DNA of 45,600 nucleotides from Cyanobium sp. Cruz-8D1 (GTDB lineage Bacteria; Cyanobacteriota; Cyanobacteriia; PCC-6307; Cyanobiaceae), in assembly GCF_024345975.1 (NCBI RefSeq), contig NZ_JAGQCD010000027.1, positions 1 through 45,600 on the forward strand, written 5' to 3'. The position numbers were made by a program, and so were the translations under genes. Shown here in pieces: positions 35,409-44,450 of this stretch. Each line of letters begins with the position of its first letter. The first letter of the stretch is position 1. A model generated the notes under the pieces. That model was not told where the DNA came from. It ran no database searches and was given only the letters and a program-made list of their open reading frames with translations.

Positions 35409-36821
35409 ATGAGCCTTCCGTCCACCGCCGCCAGCGGGTCCCCGGGTGCCGCAGCCCCCGGCGCCGGCTTCATCGCCGCTGACCCCTGCGTGCATTGCGG
35501 CTTCTGCCTGCCCACCTGCGCCAGCTACCGGGTGCTGGCGACAGAAATGGACTCCCCCCGGGGGCGCATCCATGCGCTCAAGGCGATCGACGCCGGGGAG
35601 CTGGCACTGGATGCCACGGTGGCGAAGCACTTCGACAGCTGCCTGGGCTGCTTCGCCTGCGTCACCGCCTGCCCGGCGGGCGTGCGCTACGACCAACTCA
35701 TCGAGACCATGCGGCCGCGGCTGAACGCGCCCGAGCTGCGCAGCCCCGCGCAGCGGGCCTTCCGGCGGCTGATCTTCGCCCTGCTCCCCTACCCCGGGCG
35801 ACTGCGGGCCCTGCTGGCGCCCCTGCGGTTCTACGCCGGCACACCCCTGCAGGCCCTGGCACGCCGCAGCGGCCTCACCCGCTTGTTCGGGCCCCAGATC
35901 GAGGCCCTCGACAGCCTGCTGCCGCCCCTCGCCCCCGAAGCCTTCCGCGACGGGCTGCCGGTGCTGGTACCGGCCCGTGGGGAACGGCGCTACCGGGTGG
36001 GGCTGGTGCTGGGCTGCGTGCAGCGCCTGTTCGATCCGGCCGTGAACGCGGCGGCCATTGAGGTGCTCAGCGCCAACGGCATTGAGGTGGTGATCCCGCC
36101 GGACCAGGGCTGCTGTGGTGCGGTGACCCACCACCAGGGCGAGCTGGAGCAGACCTGTGAGCTCGCCACCGACCTGATGGAACGGTTTGAAGCGGTGATC
36201 GGTCCAGGCAAGGCGGCGGGGCCCGAGCCCCTCGACGCGATCCTGGTGGCGGCCTCGGGCTGCGGCCACACGCTCAAGCACTACGGCGACATACTGCCCG
36301 CCGCCAGCGGCCCGGCCGCCTTCGCCGCCCGGGTGGCCGACATCCAGGAGTTCCTCGATCGGGTGGGACCCAGCGAGGACTTCCGCGCCGGCCTGAAACC
36401 CCTGAACCACGCCGACGGCACCCCCGCCACGGCGGAACGGCCGCTGCGGCTGGCCTACCACGATGCCTGCCACATGCTCCACGGCCAGGGCCTGCGGGAG
36501 CAACCACGCTCCCTGCTGCGACACATCCCCCATGTGCTCATCGTCGAGGCCACCGAAGCGGGCGTCTGCTGCGGCAGCGCCGGCATTTACAACCTGGTAC
36601 AACCCGTGGAGGCCGCCGAACTCGGCCGGATCAAGGCAGCTGACCTGGCCGCCACAGGGGCCGAACTGGCGGTGAGCGCCAACATCGGCTGCACCCTGCA
36701 GATCCGGCGTCACATGGAGGATGACGCCAGGCCCATCCGGGTGATGCACCCGGTCGAGCTCCTGGCGGCGAGCTTCCATCAGGAGACCTCAGCGACGCCG
36801 CTGGTCAGGGCGGTGCCCTGA
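35409..36821 (+). CDS. glcF: Glycolate dehydrogenase/oxidase iron-sulfur subunit
   Basis: GlcF carries electrons from the flavin subunits during oxidation of glycolate to glyoxylate in photorespiration. The 470-residue protein has two 4Fe-4S motifs, CVHCGFCLPTCASY and CLGCFACVTACPAG. Two CCG domains follow, with GCCGAVTHHQGE and DACHMLHGQG ... VCCGSAGIYN. ATG 35409 (MSLPS) is preferred; ATG 35400 adds three residues. It follows icd by 42 bases on the same strand. Its 3' end overlaps the tail of the following glycosyltransferase by 33 bases on the other strand. The partner glcE lies 3.4 kb further on. Confidence 0.94.
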   Translation: MSLPSTAASGSPGAAAPGAGFIAADPCVHCGFCLPTCASYRVLATEMDSPRGRIHALKAIDAGELALDATVAKHFDSCLGCFACVTACPAGVRYDQLIETMRPRLNAPELRSPAQRAFRRLIFALLPYPGRLRALLAPLRFYAGTPLQALARRSGLTRLFGPQIEALDSLLPPLAPEAFRDGLPVLVPARGERRYRVGLVLGCVQRLFDPAVNAAAIEVLSANGIEVVIPPDQGCCGAVTHHQGELEQTCELATDLMERFEAVIGPGKAAGPEPLDAILVAASGCGHTLKHYGDILPAASGPAAFAARVADIQEFLDRVGPSEDFRAGLKPLNHADGTPATAERPLRLAYHDACHMLHGQGLREQPRSLLRHIPHVLIVEATEAGVCCGSAGIYNLVQPVEAAELGRIKAADLAATGAELAVSANIGCTLQIRRHMEDDARPIRVMHPVELLAASFHQETSATPLVRAVP

Positions 36822-38735
36822 TGTGGGCCGGGCCCGCAAAGGAGCACTCAGGGACCGCCTCAGACGCGATCCGAGACGCCGCCACCATGGGCGAGCAACC
36901 GGTTCACTGTTGACTTGAAAGTGCCAGGGCCAATGACGACTTGCCTGGTAACCATGGCGGGTGAGAGCAGCCCGGTAAGCCCGAAAGATCTCGGCCGCGG
37001 GGCCAATGGATTCCAGGGTCAGGGATCGTCGATAGCGACTGGTCTCCGAAGGCTGATCATAGTCGAAGCCGCTCAGCCGGAAGAAGCTGCACAACCCACT
37101 CGAATGGGAAAAGCATCCATCGCGAAGATCAATAGCCAACTCCGGAAGGTTCCAATGACCGATATTAAATCCCCTGTCCCTGACGAAGTCAACATCCTCA
37201 AAGTAGCAAGGCACCAAGTCGAGCCAACGCTGCTCAAAGTGGGCACCTTTCTCAACATTTCTGCGGCAATACTGATGAACGCGGTCTCTCCACCACTCCA
37301 AAAATTCCCTACCCTGCTCGGTATCTCGGACGCCTATAAATCCAACATTGTAAATTCCTGACTGGAGGATGTTTGCCTCACGGCTAAAGCCGACCTCGCC
37401 ACTCAAAGCAGCTGGCAGATGGGGAGTCAGAAGAATGGAGCAGCCAGCCAGTTGATTCACGACCTCCAGCATGCTGGCCACCACCAGGCTCTCTTGCTTA
37501 AGAAAACAGGCCCTACCGAAACCTTTTCGATGGATGGCCAGGAGGAGGTCTGGGGTCAGGGCGTAGGTGAATTCCATCCTGTCCATCGATCGGACGAGTT
37601 CCGCCTTGTCGTCTAACTCCAGGTCATCCAGGCGCAGCACCTCAAAGGGCTCCTGCTCTGGGTCGAACAACCCATCGGGCTCATCGGTCAGGAGAGCGAA
37701 GAAGGGGATACCTGGATGATGGCGATGGAATGATTCCCAGAGTGTTCGCACCAGCGCCCACTCAGACTTGGCCGCCGCAGTGACGAAGGCGGTGCGCCCC
37801 GGATCATCCGGTGACGCCTGCGGGGAAGCCCGCCAGGCCAATGGAGCGAGTTGCGCCGGCGGCGATAAAGCGCTGGAGTTTGCCTGGTTCTGGAGAAGTC
37901 GGCCATAACGACTGAACAACGCTCGGTAGTCTTCCGGCAGCTCCCGCAAGTCGGTGTGCAGGGTGTAGCGAGAGATCGTCACCGGCTCCTGGGGTTCGAA
38001 GCCGCTCATATGAAGCAATCGGCACTGTCCTACCGGAGGAGCCTCCGGCAGACGCCAATGGCCGAGATTAATTCCCGGATCGCGGATGATCCATGTCGCC
38101 GCCACATGAACAGGTGCGAAGTCAAGCCATTTCTGATCCCAGAACAAGCCGGCAGCCTGATCATGACAATTCAACTCCTGCACCCGTCCAGCCCACCACT
38201 GCACGAACGCGACGACGGCGGGGGTCGGCCTGCCAGCAATCAGACCAGCATTAAATGTTCCTGAGACGAGGATATTCAGCTCCCTCTCTACGCGATTCGG
38301 CGTGACCATAGGACTCATTAAATGGGGCGTGAGCAGCAACTCCCCCCTTTCCAACCAGGAGGGCCATTCCCTCTCTCCAGCCAGTGAGAACAATTCGGGA
38401 ATCGCGCCTGTGAGCCACAAATCAGGGTCAAGGAAGATCACGGGCTCCAGGCTCTTCAGCAGGAGATGCCGCAAGACCATGGGCTTGAAGTAAGAGCCCC
38501 TGGCGAGGCCTTCGAGATCGACGAGTCGGCTGGCAAGAGCCGGATCATTCTTGACCCATTCTTCCTCTGGAAGAGATCGGACCTCCAGATGCGCATTCGG
38601 GCCGTAAGCCTCTGCGCCATGGCCATCAGTCGCGAAGCATATCAACCGAATTTCCGGATGCCAGAAGTTCAGGCTTTCGGCAAGTACTGAAACTTTGGCG
38701 GCATACTGAGAGTCAGCAATTGTGAAGCACAGCAT
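36789..38735 (-). CDS. Internally duplicated nucleotide-sugar glycosyltransferase-like protein, second domain degenerate
   Basis: The 648-residue protein consists of two homologous halves. The first reads IFLDPDLWLTG (100-110), ELLLTPHL, TFNAGLIAGR (160-169), DQKWLDFAP (200-208) and GINLGHWRLPE (221-231). The second reads CFLKQESLVV (410-419), SILLTPHL, IYNVGFIGVR (461-470), EQRWLDLVP (501-509) and GFNIGHWNLPE (522-532), a constant offset of about 301-310. The DPD metal-binding motif of the first half is KQE in the second, so only the first is likely catalytic. The fold resembles GT-A enzymes of the GT8/putative nucleotide-diphospho-sugar transferase type. The gene is inserted between glcF and the kinase-like gene. 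The C-terminal 40 residues are Arg-rich and overlap glcF. Substrate unknown. Confidence 0.8.
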   Translation of the reverse strand: MLCFTIADSQYAAKVSVLAESLNFWHPEIRLICFATDGHGAEAYGPNAHLEVRSLPEEEWVKNDPALASRLVDLEGLARGSYFKPMVLRHLLLKSLEPVIFLDPDLWLTGAIPELFSLAGEREWPSWLERGELLLTPHLMSPMVTPNRVERELNILVSGTFNAGLIAGRPTPAVVAFVQWWAGRVQELNCHDQAAGLFWDQKWLDFAPVHVAATWIIRDPGINLGHWRLPEAPPVGQCRLLHMSGFEPQEPVTISRYTLHTDLRELPEDYRALFSRYGRLLQNQANSSALSPPAQLAPLAWRASPQASPDDPGRTAFVTAAAKSEWALVRTLWESFHRHHPGIPFFALLTDEPDGLFDPEQEPFEVLRLDDLELDDKAELVRSMDRMEFTYALTPDLLLAIHRKGFGRACFLKQESLVVASMLEVVNQLAGCSILLTPHLPAALSGEVGFSREANILQSGIYNVGFIGVRDTEQGREFLEWWRDRVHQYCRRNVEKGAHFEQRWLDLVPCYFEDVDFVRDRGFNIGHWNLPELAIDLRDGCFSHSSGLCSFFRLSGFDYDQPSETSRYRRSLTLESIGPAAEIFRAYRAALTRHGYQASRHWPWHFQVNSEPVARPWWRRLGSRLRRSLSAPLRARPTSGHRPDQRRR

Positions 38736-38771
38736 CCAGTCCCAGTCGAATCTTCTGGGACAGTTTAAACA

Positions 38772-40250
38772 TTACCCGCTTGGATCTTGAAGTTGCCTGG
38801 CCCCAGGCCCACTCCGCTGGCCCACAGGGCTGGCTTTTTCCATCGCATGCCAGGCAAGGACCAGTGTCTCTTTGTCCCCAAGATTGCCCGGAAAGGTGAT
38901 AATTGGTAGCCGTGCCACCGCAGCTCCCGGCCGCTCCCCGCAGCCTGCTGCCAAGGGCACCACCAGGGAAAGTCCAGGCAGGATCTGGCCCATCAGGCTC
39001 ACAGAACCGAGACGGAAGCCATCGGCCAGCAGGGTTTGGGTGGTGATGCCCCCCTTACTGATCAGGTAACCCAGCCCAGGGGCAAGGGCCGCCGCCAGGC
39101 GCGCCATCAGCCCCGCCAGGGCCAGACCCAGCGCCCGGCGCTCGCCGGCATGCCGGCAGCGCGCCTCACCGCGGCTGGTGAACAGCACCGGCGTGCGGCC
39201 CCCGGCCAGCACGTCCGCCAGCCGCCGCCCCCAGGCCAGCTCCAGCGAGGCCAGCAACAAAGCAGGTTCCGGGCCCTCCAGCAGTCGCTGCACCTTGGCC
39301 ACCTCCAATTCCACCCCGACGCAACCGGGTTCGGCCAGCAACCGCTCCAGCTGGCGGTCGGCCAGGGGCACATGGGAGCCCACCAGCACCAGCCCCGGCA
39401 GGGGCCGTTCCCCGCGGCGGCGGCGCAGGGCCGCCAGAGCTGCCGGCGCAAGCGGCTGGGGGGGCAAGCCCGCCAGGGCCTGGATCAGGCTGGCGGCGCT
39501 CTGGAACAGGAAGCGGCGGGGCCTTGCCTTCAGCGGAGCGCCACCGGAGACTATGAGCGTGTGCACCGCAGCGGCCAGGGCCGCCAGCTGCTGGACCGAA
39601 GCCCCATCCACCGCCACGCAGACGTTGCCCTGCAGGCGCGCCAGGTGGCGCAGCAGGGGCGATCCGCCCTGCTCCAGCTCCCGCCAGCCGATGCGGTCCA
39701 CCGCGCTGGCGGGCAGGCGGCCTGCGCTCTTCTGCTCCACCCAGTCCGGCAGAAAGCTGGTGGCGTAGGCGAACAGGCCGTCCCGAGCGAAGGGGCTCTC
39801 GTGCACCGGCTGGCCATGGAGCCGGTGCACCCCGTCCACGGTGGTGCGCCCCCCCTCCAGGAAGGCCGGCACCAGCAAGGTGGCGTCGAAGGGGCCAAGC
39901 TCCTCGTTGATCACCTCCACCTCCAGCGGGAAGTGGCCCCGCAGGGTGGAATCGCCCCGGCTCACCACCAGCCAGCCGCCGATGCGGCCGGAGGCCAGCG
40001 CCTGGCCGAGGGCGGGCCGCAGGGCGCGGCAGATCTCACGCACCCGCTCGGCCGCCGCCGCCGGCGCCAGGGCCCGGGTGTTGGCCAGTACGAACAGCAG
40101 CGGCGACGGGTGGGCCAGGCCGGCGGCGAGGGTCTCGGTGTCCCAGCGCAACAGCAGGGGGCAGCCGTGCACGGTCTGGGAGCCGGTGGGGTCGTCATCG
40201 ATGACGACGATCTTGAGATCGGGCCCGGTGTCGACGGTCGCCTGCGCCAT
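38772..40250 (-). CDS. Four-carbon acid sugar kinase family protein (DUF1537)
   Basis: The N-terminal substrate domain has IVVIDDDPTGSQTVHGCPLL and VSRGDSTLRGHFPLEVEV. The C-terminal nucleotide-binding domain has LVLVGSHVPLADRQLERLL, LISKGGITTQTLLADGF, LPIITFPGNLGDKETL. These are the family's signatures; known members phosphorylate threonate, erythronate or related 3-oxo acid sugars. The 492-residue length is slightly long because of Ala/Pro-rich segments. Here it lies head to head with glcE, with only 14 bases between start codons, and near glcF. A link to photorespiratory by-product handling is attractive but inferred. The usual partners, a PdxA-like dehydrogenase and class II aldolase, are not in the window. 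Confidence 0.87.
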   Translation of the reverse strand: MAQATVDTGPDLKIVVIDDDPTGSQTVHGCPLLLRWDTETLAAGLAHPSPLLFVLANTRALAPAAAAERVREICRALRPALGQALASGRIGGWLVVSRGDSTLRGHFPLEVEVINEELGPFDATLLVPAFLEGGRTTVDGVHRLHGQPVHESPFARDGLFAYATSFLPDWVEQKSAGRLPASAVDRIGWRELEQGGSPLLRHLARLQGNVCVAVDGASVQQLAALAAAVHTLIVSGGAPLKARPRRFLFQSAASLIQALAGLPPQPLAPAALAALRRRRGERPLPGLVLVGSHVPLADRQLERLLAEPGCVGVELEVAKVQRLLEGPEPALLLASLELAWGRRLADVLAGGRTPVLFTSRGEARCRHAGERRALGLALAGLMARLAAALAPGLGYLISKGGITTQTLLADGFRLGSVSLMGQILPGLSLVVPLAAGCGERPGAAVARLPIITFPGNLGDKETLVLAWHAMEKASPVGQRSGPGARQLQDPSG

Positions 40251-40267
40251 GGCACCATCGTGCCGTG

Positions 40268-41491
40268 ATGCGACCTGAGCCCAGCGAGCTGCAGGAGCTG
40301 GTGCGGGACCTGCACCGGCAGGGTTCGGCCTGGCTGCCGGCCGGCCTGGGCAGCCGCCTCGACTGGGGCCCTCCCCTCATGGGGCCCTGCACGGTGCTCA
40401 GCTGTGCCGCACTGAAGGGCGTGCGGGACTTCAACCCCGGCGATTTCACCATCACGGTGGCGGCCGGCACGCCACTGGTGGAGGTGCAGGAGGCCCTTGG
40501 ACACCACGGGCAGTGGTTGTCCGTGGATGCCCCCTGGGGGGACGGCGATGGCACCGCCGCCGGCAGCATCGGCGGCCTGGTGGCCCGGGGCCTGGCGGGC
40601 GGCTACCGCCAGCGCTACCTGGGGGTGCGCGACCAGCTGATCGGCCTTGAGGTGATGCGGGCCGATGGGGTGACGGCCAGGGCCGGCGGCAAGGTGGTGA
40701 AGAACGTGGCCGGCTACGACCTGATGCGGTTGTTCAGTGGCAGCTGGGGCTCCCTGGGCCTGATCACCGAACTGACCCTGCGCACCTTGCCCCAGCCGCC
40801 CTTGCGCCGCAGTGTCTGCTTCCAGGGCGAGACCGGCGATCTGGCACTGCTGAGCCGCTGGTTGCTGAACTCCAGCCTCAGCCCGGAGCGGATCGACTGG
40901 TGGAACGGCCGTCTCGCCGGCAGCGCTGGCCTGGCGCCGCAGCCCCTGCTGCTGATCGGCCTGGCCAGCGTCGATGCCGCCACCCTCGAGGAGCAGGTGC
41001 GCTGCCTGCAGGAGCGCAGCACCCTGCCGGCCCGGGTGCTGGATGCCACCACCACCGGCGCCTGGCTGGCCCGGGCCCGGGGGGGAACCGCCGCCGCCGC
41101 CGCGCCTACGGACGCCGCCGCCACCGCTCCTGCCTGGCTGCTGCGCCTGGGCGTCAGCCCCGACCGACTCGAGACCCTGATGCAGGCTCCTGCCCTGGCC
41201 GGACTGGCCGTGGACATGGCGGCCGGCAGCGGCCTCGGCCTGGCCTGGCCGGCCCCGGCGGAACCCCAGGCGGCTCTGACATCAGGCCAGGTGAGCACGT
41301 TGCGCAGTCTCTGCGCTGAGCTGGGGGGCCATCTCACCGTGCTGCGCCAGCCCCCGGGGGCCTCCCTGCCGGCCTGGCTGGATGCCCCCTCCCGGCCGCT
41401 GATCGAGGCCATCAAGCGCCGCTTCGATCCGGCCGGGCAGCTGGCGCCCGGCCGGCTGCCCGGCGTTGCTCAGAGCGTTTCGACGCTGTAG
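40268..41491 (+). CDS. glcE: Glycolate dehydrogenase/oxidase FAD-binding subunit
   Basis: GlcE is the accessory flavin subunit that works with GlcD and GlcF. The 407-residue protein has an FAD-binding type 4 domain: SAWLPAGLGSRLDWGPPL, ITVAAGTPLVEVQEALG, DGDGTAAGSIGGLVARGLAG, and AGGKVVKNVAGYDLMRLFSG followed by SWGSLGLITELTLRTLP. The C-terminal half is Ala-rich with a short insert (TAAAAAPTDAAAT), then ends in the usual IKRRFDPAGQLAPGRLPG. ATG 40268 is preferred over GTG 40265. Its 3' end overlaps the mutarotase gene tail by 22 bases on the other strand. The promoter must overlap the kinase-like gene. Confidence 0.93.
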   Translation: MRPEPSELQELVRDLHRQGSAWLPAGLGSRLDWGPPLMGPCTVLSCAALKGVRDFNPGDFTITVAAGTPLVEVQEALGHHGQWLSVDAPWGDGDGTAAGSIGGLVARGLAGGYRQRYLGVRDQLIGLEVMRADGVTARAGGKVVKNVAGYDLMRLFSGSWGSLGLITELTLRTLPQPPLRRSVCFQGETGDLALLSRWLLNSSLSPERIDWWNGRLAGSAGLAPQPLLLIGLASVDAATLEEQVRCLQERSTLPARVLDATTTGAWLARARGGTAAAAAPTDAAATAPAWLLRLGVSPDRLETLMQAPALAGLAVDMAAGSGLGLAWPAPAEPQAALTSGQVSTLRSLCAELGGHLTVLRQPPGASLPAWLDAPSRPLIEAIKRRFDPAGQLAPGRLPGVAQSVSTL

Positions 41492-42333
41492 CGGCAACCC
41501 AGCTCAAGGGACTCCCCAGCAGGAACCAGCAGACGCCGCTCCCCCGTGCTCAGGGCCCCCCGCGGACCACTCCAGGGCTCCAGGCAGAGCATCGGCCGGG
41601 GAGGGTCGCTCCACACCACCACCAGATCCATCGGCGCCGAAGGGTGCAGGGTCACCACCCGGCCCCCCGCTGGATCCACCAGGCGCACCGGACCTTCGCC
41701 GGTGCAGAGGAAGTCCACGCCCCGCTCCAGCTGGGACAGCTGCTCCGCTGTGGCGGCTGGAGCCATGGTGAGATGGTCGAAGCAGCTCTCCGGCAAGCCT
41801 TCGAGACGCACGTGGGCAAGATCGGCGACGGCGACGTAGGGGTGCAGACCCAGGCTGAAGGGAAGGGGGGCTGTGCCGGCCGCACCCCGGTGGCTGATCC
41901 GTGCCGTGATCGCCAGGGCCGAGGGCTGCAGCCGCAGCTCCAGTTCCAGGCCGAAGGCGAAGGGAAAATGAGAGCGGCTCTCAGGGCCATCGTCGAGGCG
42001 CAGGACCACCCCATCCCCGTCCGCCAGTGGGGCCATGGACCAGGGCAGATCGCGGGCGAAGCCATGCTGCGCCAGCGGAAAGCTCCCCTGGGGCAGCACG
42101 AGCTCATCGCCCGGCAGGTTGCCGCAGATCGGGAAGAGCACGGGGATCCCGCCCCGCACCGACTTGGCGGGGTCGGCGAAACGCTCCGCATCGAAGTAGA
42201 GGATCTCCTCTCCGCCGCAGCACCAGCCGGTGACCAGCCCGCCGCGCTCGGGGACGACCGTGAGGGAATCGCCGCTGGCCGGATCGGTGAAGCGCCAGTG
42301 GCGGGAAGCCCCGGAGGGGGGTTGCAGGGTCAT
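41470..42333 (-). CDS. Aldose 1-epimerase family protein (galactose mutarotase or hexose-6-phosphate mutarotase type)
   Basis: The enzyme interconverts alpha and beta anomers of a sugar or sugar phosphate. Family marks are VRGGIPVLFPICGNLPGDEL, LAQHGFARDLPW with a catalytic-type His, FSLGLHPYVAVAD with the second His, and MLCLEPWSGPRGAL with the catalytic Glu. The HGFAR motif is shared by the subgroup that includes the hexose-6-phosphate mutarotases. Length is 287, normal. The ATG overlaps the acyltransferase stop by four bases (ATGA), so it is the third gene in the acyltransferase operon. Its end overlaps the end of glcE. Confidence 0.9.
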   Translation of the reverse strand: MTLQPPSGASRHWRFTDPASGDSLTVVPERGGLVTGWCCGGEEILYFDAERFADPAKSVRGGIPVLFPICGNLPGDELVLPQGSFPLAQHGFARDLPWSMAPLADGDGVVLRLDDGPESRSHFPFAFGLELELRLQPSALAITARISHRGAAGTAPLPFSLGLHPYVAVADLAHVRLEGLPESCFDHLTMAPAATAEQLSQLERGVDFLCTGEGPVRLVDPAGGRVVTLHPSAPMDLVVVWSDPPRPMLCLEPWSGPRGALSTGERRLLVPAGESLELGCRYSVETL

Positions 42334-44450
42334 GGGGTCGGGGAGGCGGTGGGCCGGGGGCTGGTGAGTCCCTGCTGTTGCAGGAAACGCTCGAACGGGG
42401 TTGCCAGCGAGAGGCTCCCCGACACACTCAGGTGGTGGTCATCGGAGAAGAGCAGTGTTCCGTCTGGCCGCATGGGGGTTACGCGACCCTCAGCGTCAAG
42501 GAAGAAAGAACTGGGATCAAACAGATGCACATTGGACAATCCAGCCGCTGCCTCTGTGAGGGTCTCCCTGATGGTCTGCTGCATGCGGGCGGTGATCTGC
42601 GCCTCTGGTGCACATTGCTGCCATTGGCCAGGCTTCGGCCTGCATTCCATGGGCTTGACCAACAGCATGGGTGTATCCACCGTGAGCACCAAATGAAGAT
42701 TCCTGGCCGCCAACTGCTTGGCAAAGCGTCGAAGGTTGGCGACATGGATAGCCCTGGCCTCAGGGGGGCTGATCCGCCTGCCATCCTGCTCCACCACCAT
42801 GGGCGAAGGCTTACCACTGGAGGACAACCCCGAAAGATAGGAATTAAGCCAACTTGATATCATCACAATATCACCGGGCTTCAAACGCTCAAGGGACCGA
42901 TCCATCTCGCCTCGAGCGAGATCCTGACAAACGGGAAACTCCACACCGCCAAGAGTCGCCACCATGGACGTATCCAGGAAACAGGCCATCTGGAAAGCGA
43001 ATGTCATCCTTTTCCCCGTGTTGCTCGTTACCACGTCAAGCATCGGCACCAAGTGCAACGCATGGGAGTCGCCCAGCAGAAAGATTTCTCGCGCCCCAGG
43101 CCTGCCAGGCTTCTGGCACAGGTCATAGTTCGGTCGCGTCGTCAGGCCATAGGGCTTACCGACGGGAACGGTGCAATTCTTCTCACTGATACCGCTGTTC
43201 AAGATGTAGGGATTGTAGGTATGAATGCGTTCTCGAAATGGCACCGGATCTGGATCGGGACCGATGAACAACTTTCCCTTCATCGGATGGTGCAACGCAT
43301 CGATCCCCAGCCACAGGCCCACCACCGCCAGCAGTGCCAGCAGCGTCTCCCACCACCACTGCAGCGGATACCGGCGTACCGGCTGCTCCACCAGCCCATA
43401 GGCCGCCACCGCCAGAACCACACTCCCCACCACCGCCAACCCGTACTGCCACCACGTCTCCATCCCCCACGTCCAGCGCAGCAGCACGATCACTGGCCAG
43501 TGCCACAGGTACAGCGAGTACGACAGCAATCCGGCCGTCAGCAGCCCCCGCTCCAGCCAGCGACCCGGCAGAAATCTCCCCCCCTCTCCTGGTCCCGCCT
43601 GCAGCACCAGCAGCGTCCCCAGCACCGCCGGCAGCACACCAGGCAACGGGAAGCCTTCACGCTCCGATGTCGCCACCACCGCCCACAACAGCAGCACTCC
43701 ACCCGCCAGACGCAGCCACCGGCCCTTCATCCAGCTCGCCCCCAGCAGCCCACGCCGTTGCGCCACCAGCAGCAACGAGCCGATCGTCAGTTCCCACAAC
43801 CGGCTCGGCATCAGGAAAAACGCCGCCATCGGTGCGTTCTGCGTCCACCACCAGCTCGCCCCCAGCGACAGCACGATCAGCGCCGTCAGCAGCGGCACGC
43901 TCCGCCGCACCCCATAGCCGATCCCCAGCATCAGCAGCGGAAACACCAGGTAGAACTGCTGCTCCACACCAAGCGACCAGGTGTGCAGAAACGGGTTCAG
44001 ATCCGCATCCGGGTTGAAGTAATCGATCTGACCCATCAGGTAGTTGTTCGACCACCCGAACAGCGCCTTCAAGGCCGCATTGAAATAGGGGCCGCTCTCC
44101 AGCGGCGGAATCAACATCGCCACCGCCAGGCTTGTCACCAACAGGCACGCCAGCAGGTTCGGCAGCAAGCGCCGCACACGCCGCAGGTAGAACGTCCCCA
44201 GACGCGGCCACAGCGGCTTGCTGGCCTGGCCCAGCAACGAGCCCATCACCACATAGCCCGAAATCACAAAAAACACGTCCACTCCCGTGAACCCGCCCGG
44301 CAACCACCCCTTGTTCAGGTGGAACACCAGCACCGCCAGCATCGCCGCGCCACGCAGCGCATCGATGTCCGGCCGGTAGGCAAAGCGCCCAGACGCCGAG
44401 CCCTTGTCTGGGGAGGCGACGGGGTTGCTGCTGGCGATCGCGGCCACCAT
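42330..44450 (-). CDS. Integral membrane acyltransferase with C-terminal SGNH domain (OafA-like), copy 1
   Basis: The 706-residue protein probably O-acetylates a surface polysaccharide. The membrane acyltransferase-3 domain (about 25-380) shows YRPDIDALRGAAMLAVLVFH, GFTGVDVFFVISGYVV and the conserved Arg in FYLRRVRRLLPNLLA. LHTWSLGVEQQFYLVFPLLM and SYSLYLWHWPVIVLLRW follow. The C-terminal SGNH-type domain has IFLLGDSHALHLVPM (Ser near residue 460) and FSDDHHLSVSG (Asp/His near 670). Its ATG overlaps by one base the stop of a second copy upstream (TGATG). The DNA at 43288-43500 is about 99% identical to 45390-45600 in that copy. Confidence 0.93.
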   Translation of the reverse strand: MVAAIASSNPVASPDKGSASGRFAYRPDIDALRGAAMLAVLVFHLNKGWLPGGFTGVDVFFVISGYVVMGSLLGQASKPLWPRLGTFYLRRVRRLLPNLLACLLVTSLAVAMLIPPLESGPYFNAALKALFGWSNNYLMGQIDYFNPDADLNPFLHTWSLGVEQQFYLVFPLLMLGIGYGVRRSVPLLTALIVLSLGASWWWTQNAPMAAFFLMPSRLWELTIGSLLLVAQRRGLLGASWMKGRWLRLAGGVLLLWAVVATSEREGFPLPGVLPAVLGTLLVLQAGPGEGGRFLPGRWLERGLLTAGLLSYSLYLWHWPVIVLLRWTWGMETWWQYGLAVVGSVVLAVAAYGLVEQPVRRYPLQWWWETLLALLAVVGLWLGIDALHHPMKGKLFIGPDPDPVPFRERIHTYNPYILNSGISEKNCTVPVGKPYGLTTRPNYDLCQKPGRPGAREIFLLGDSHALHLVPMLDVVTSNTGKRMTFAFQMACFLDTSMVATLGGVEFPVCQDLARGEMDRSLERLKPGDIVMISSWLNSYLSGLSSSGKPSPMVVEQDGRRISPPEARAIHVANLRRFAKQLAARNLHLVLTVDTPMLLVKPMECRPKPGQWQQCAPEAQITARMQQTIRETLTEAAAGLSNVHLFDPSSFFLDAEGRVTPMRPDGTLLFSDDHHLSVSGSLSLATPFERFLQQQGLTSPRPTASPTP

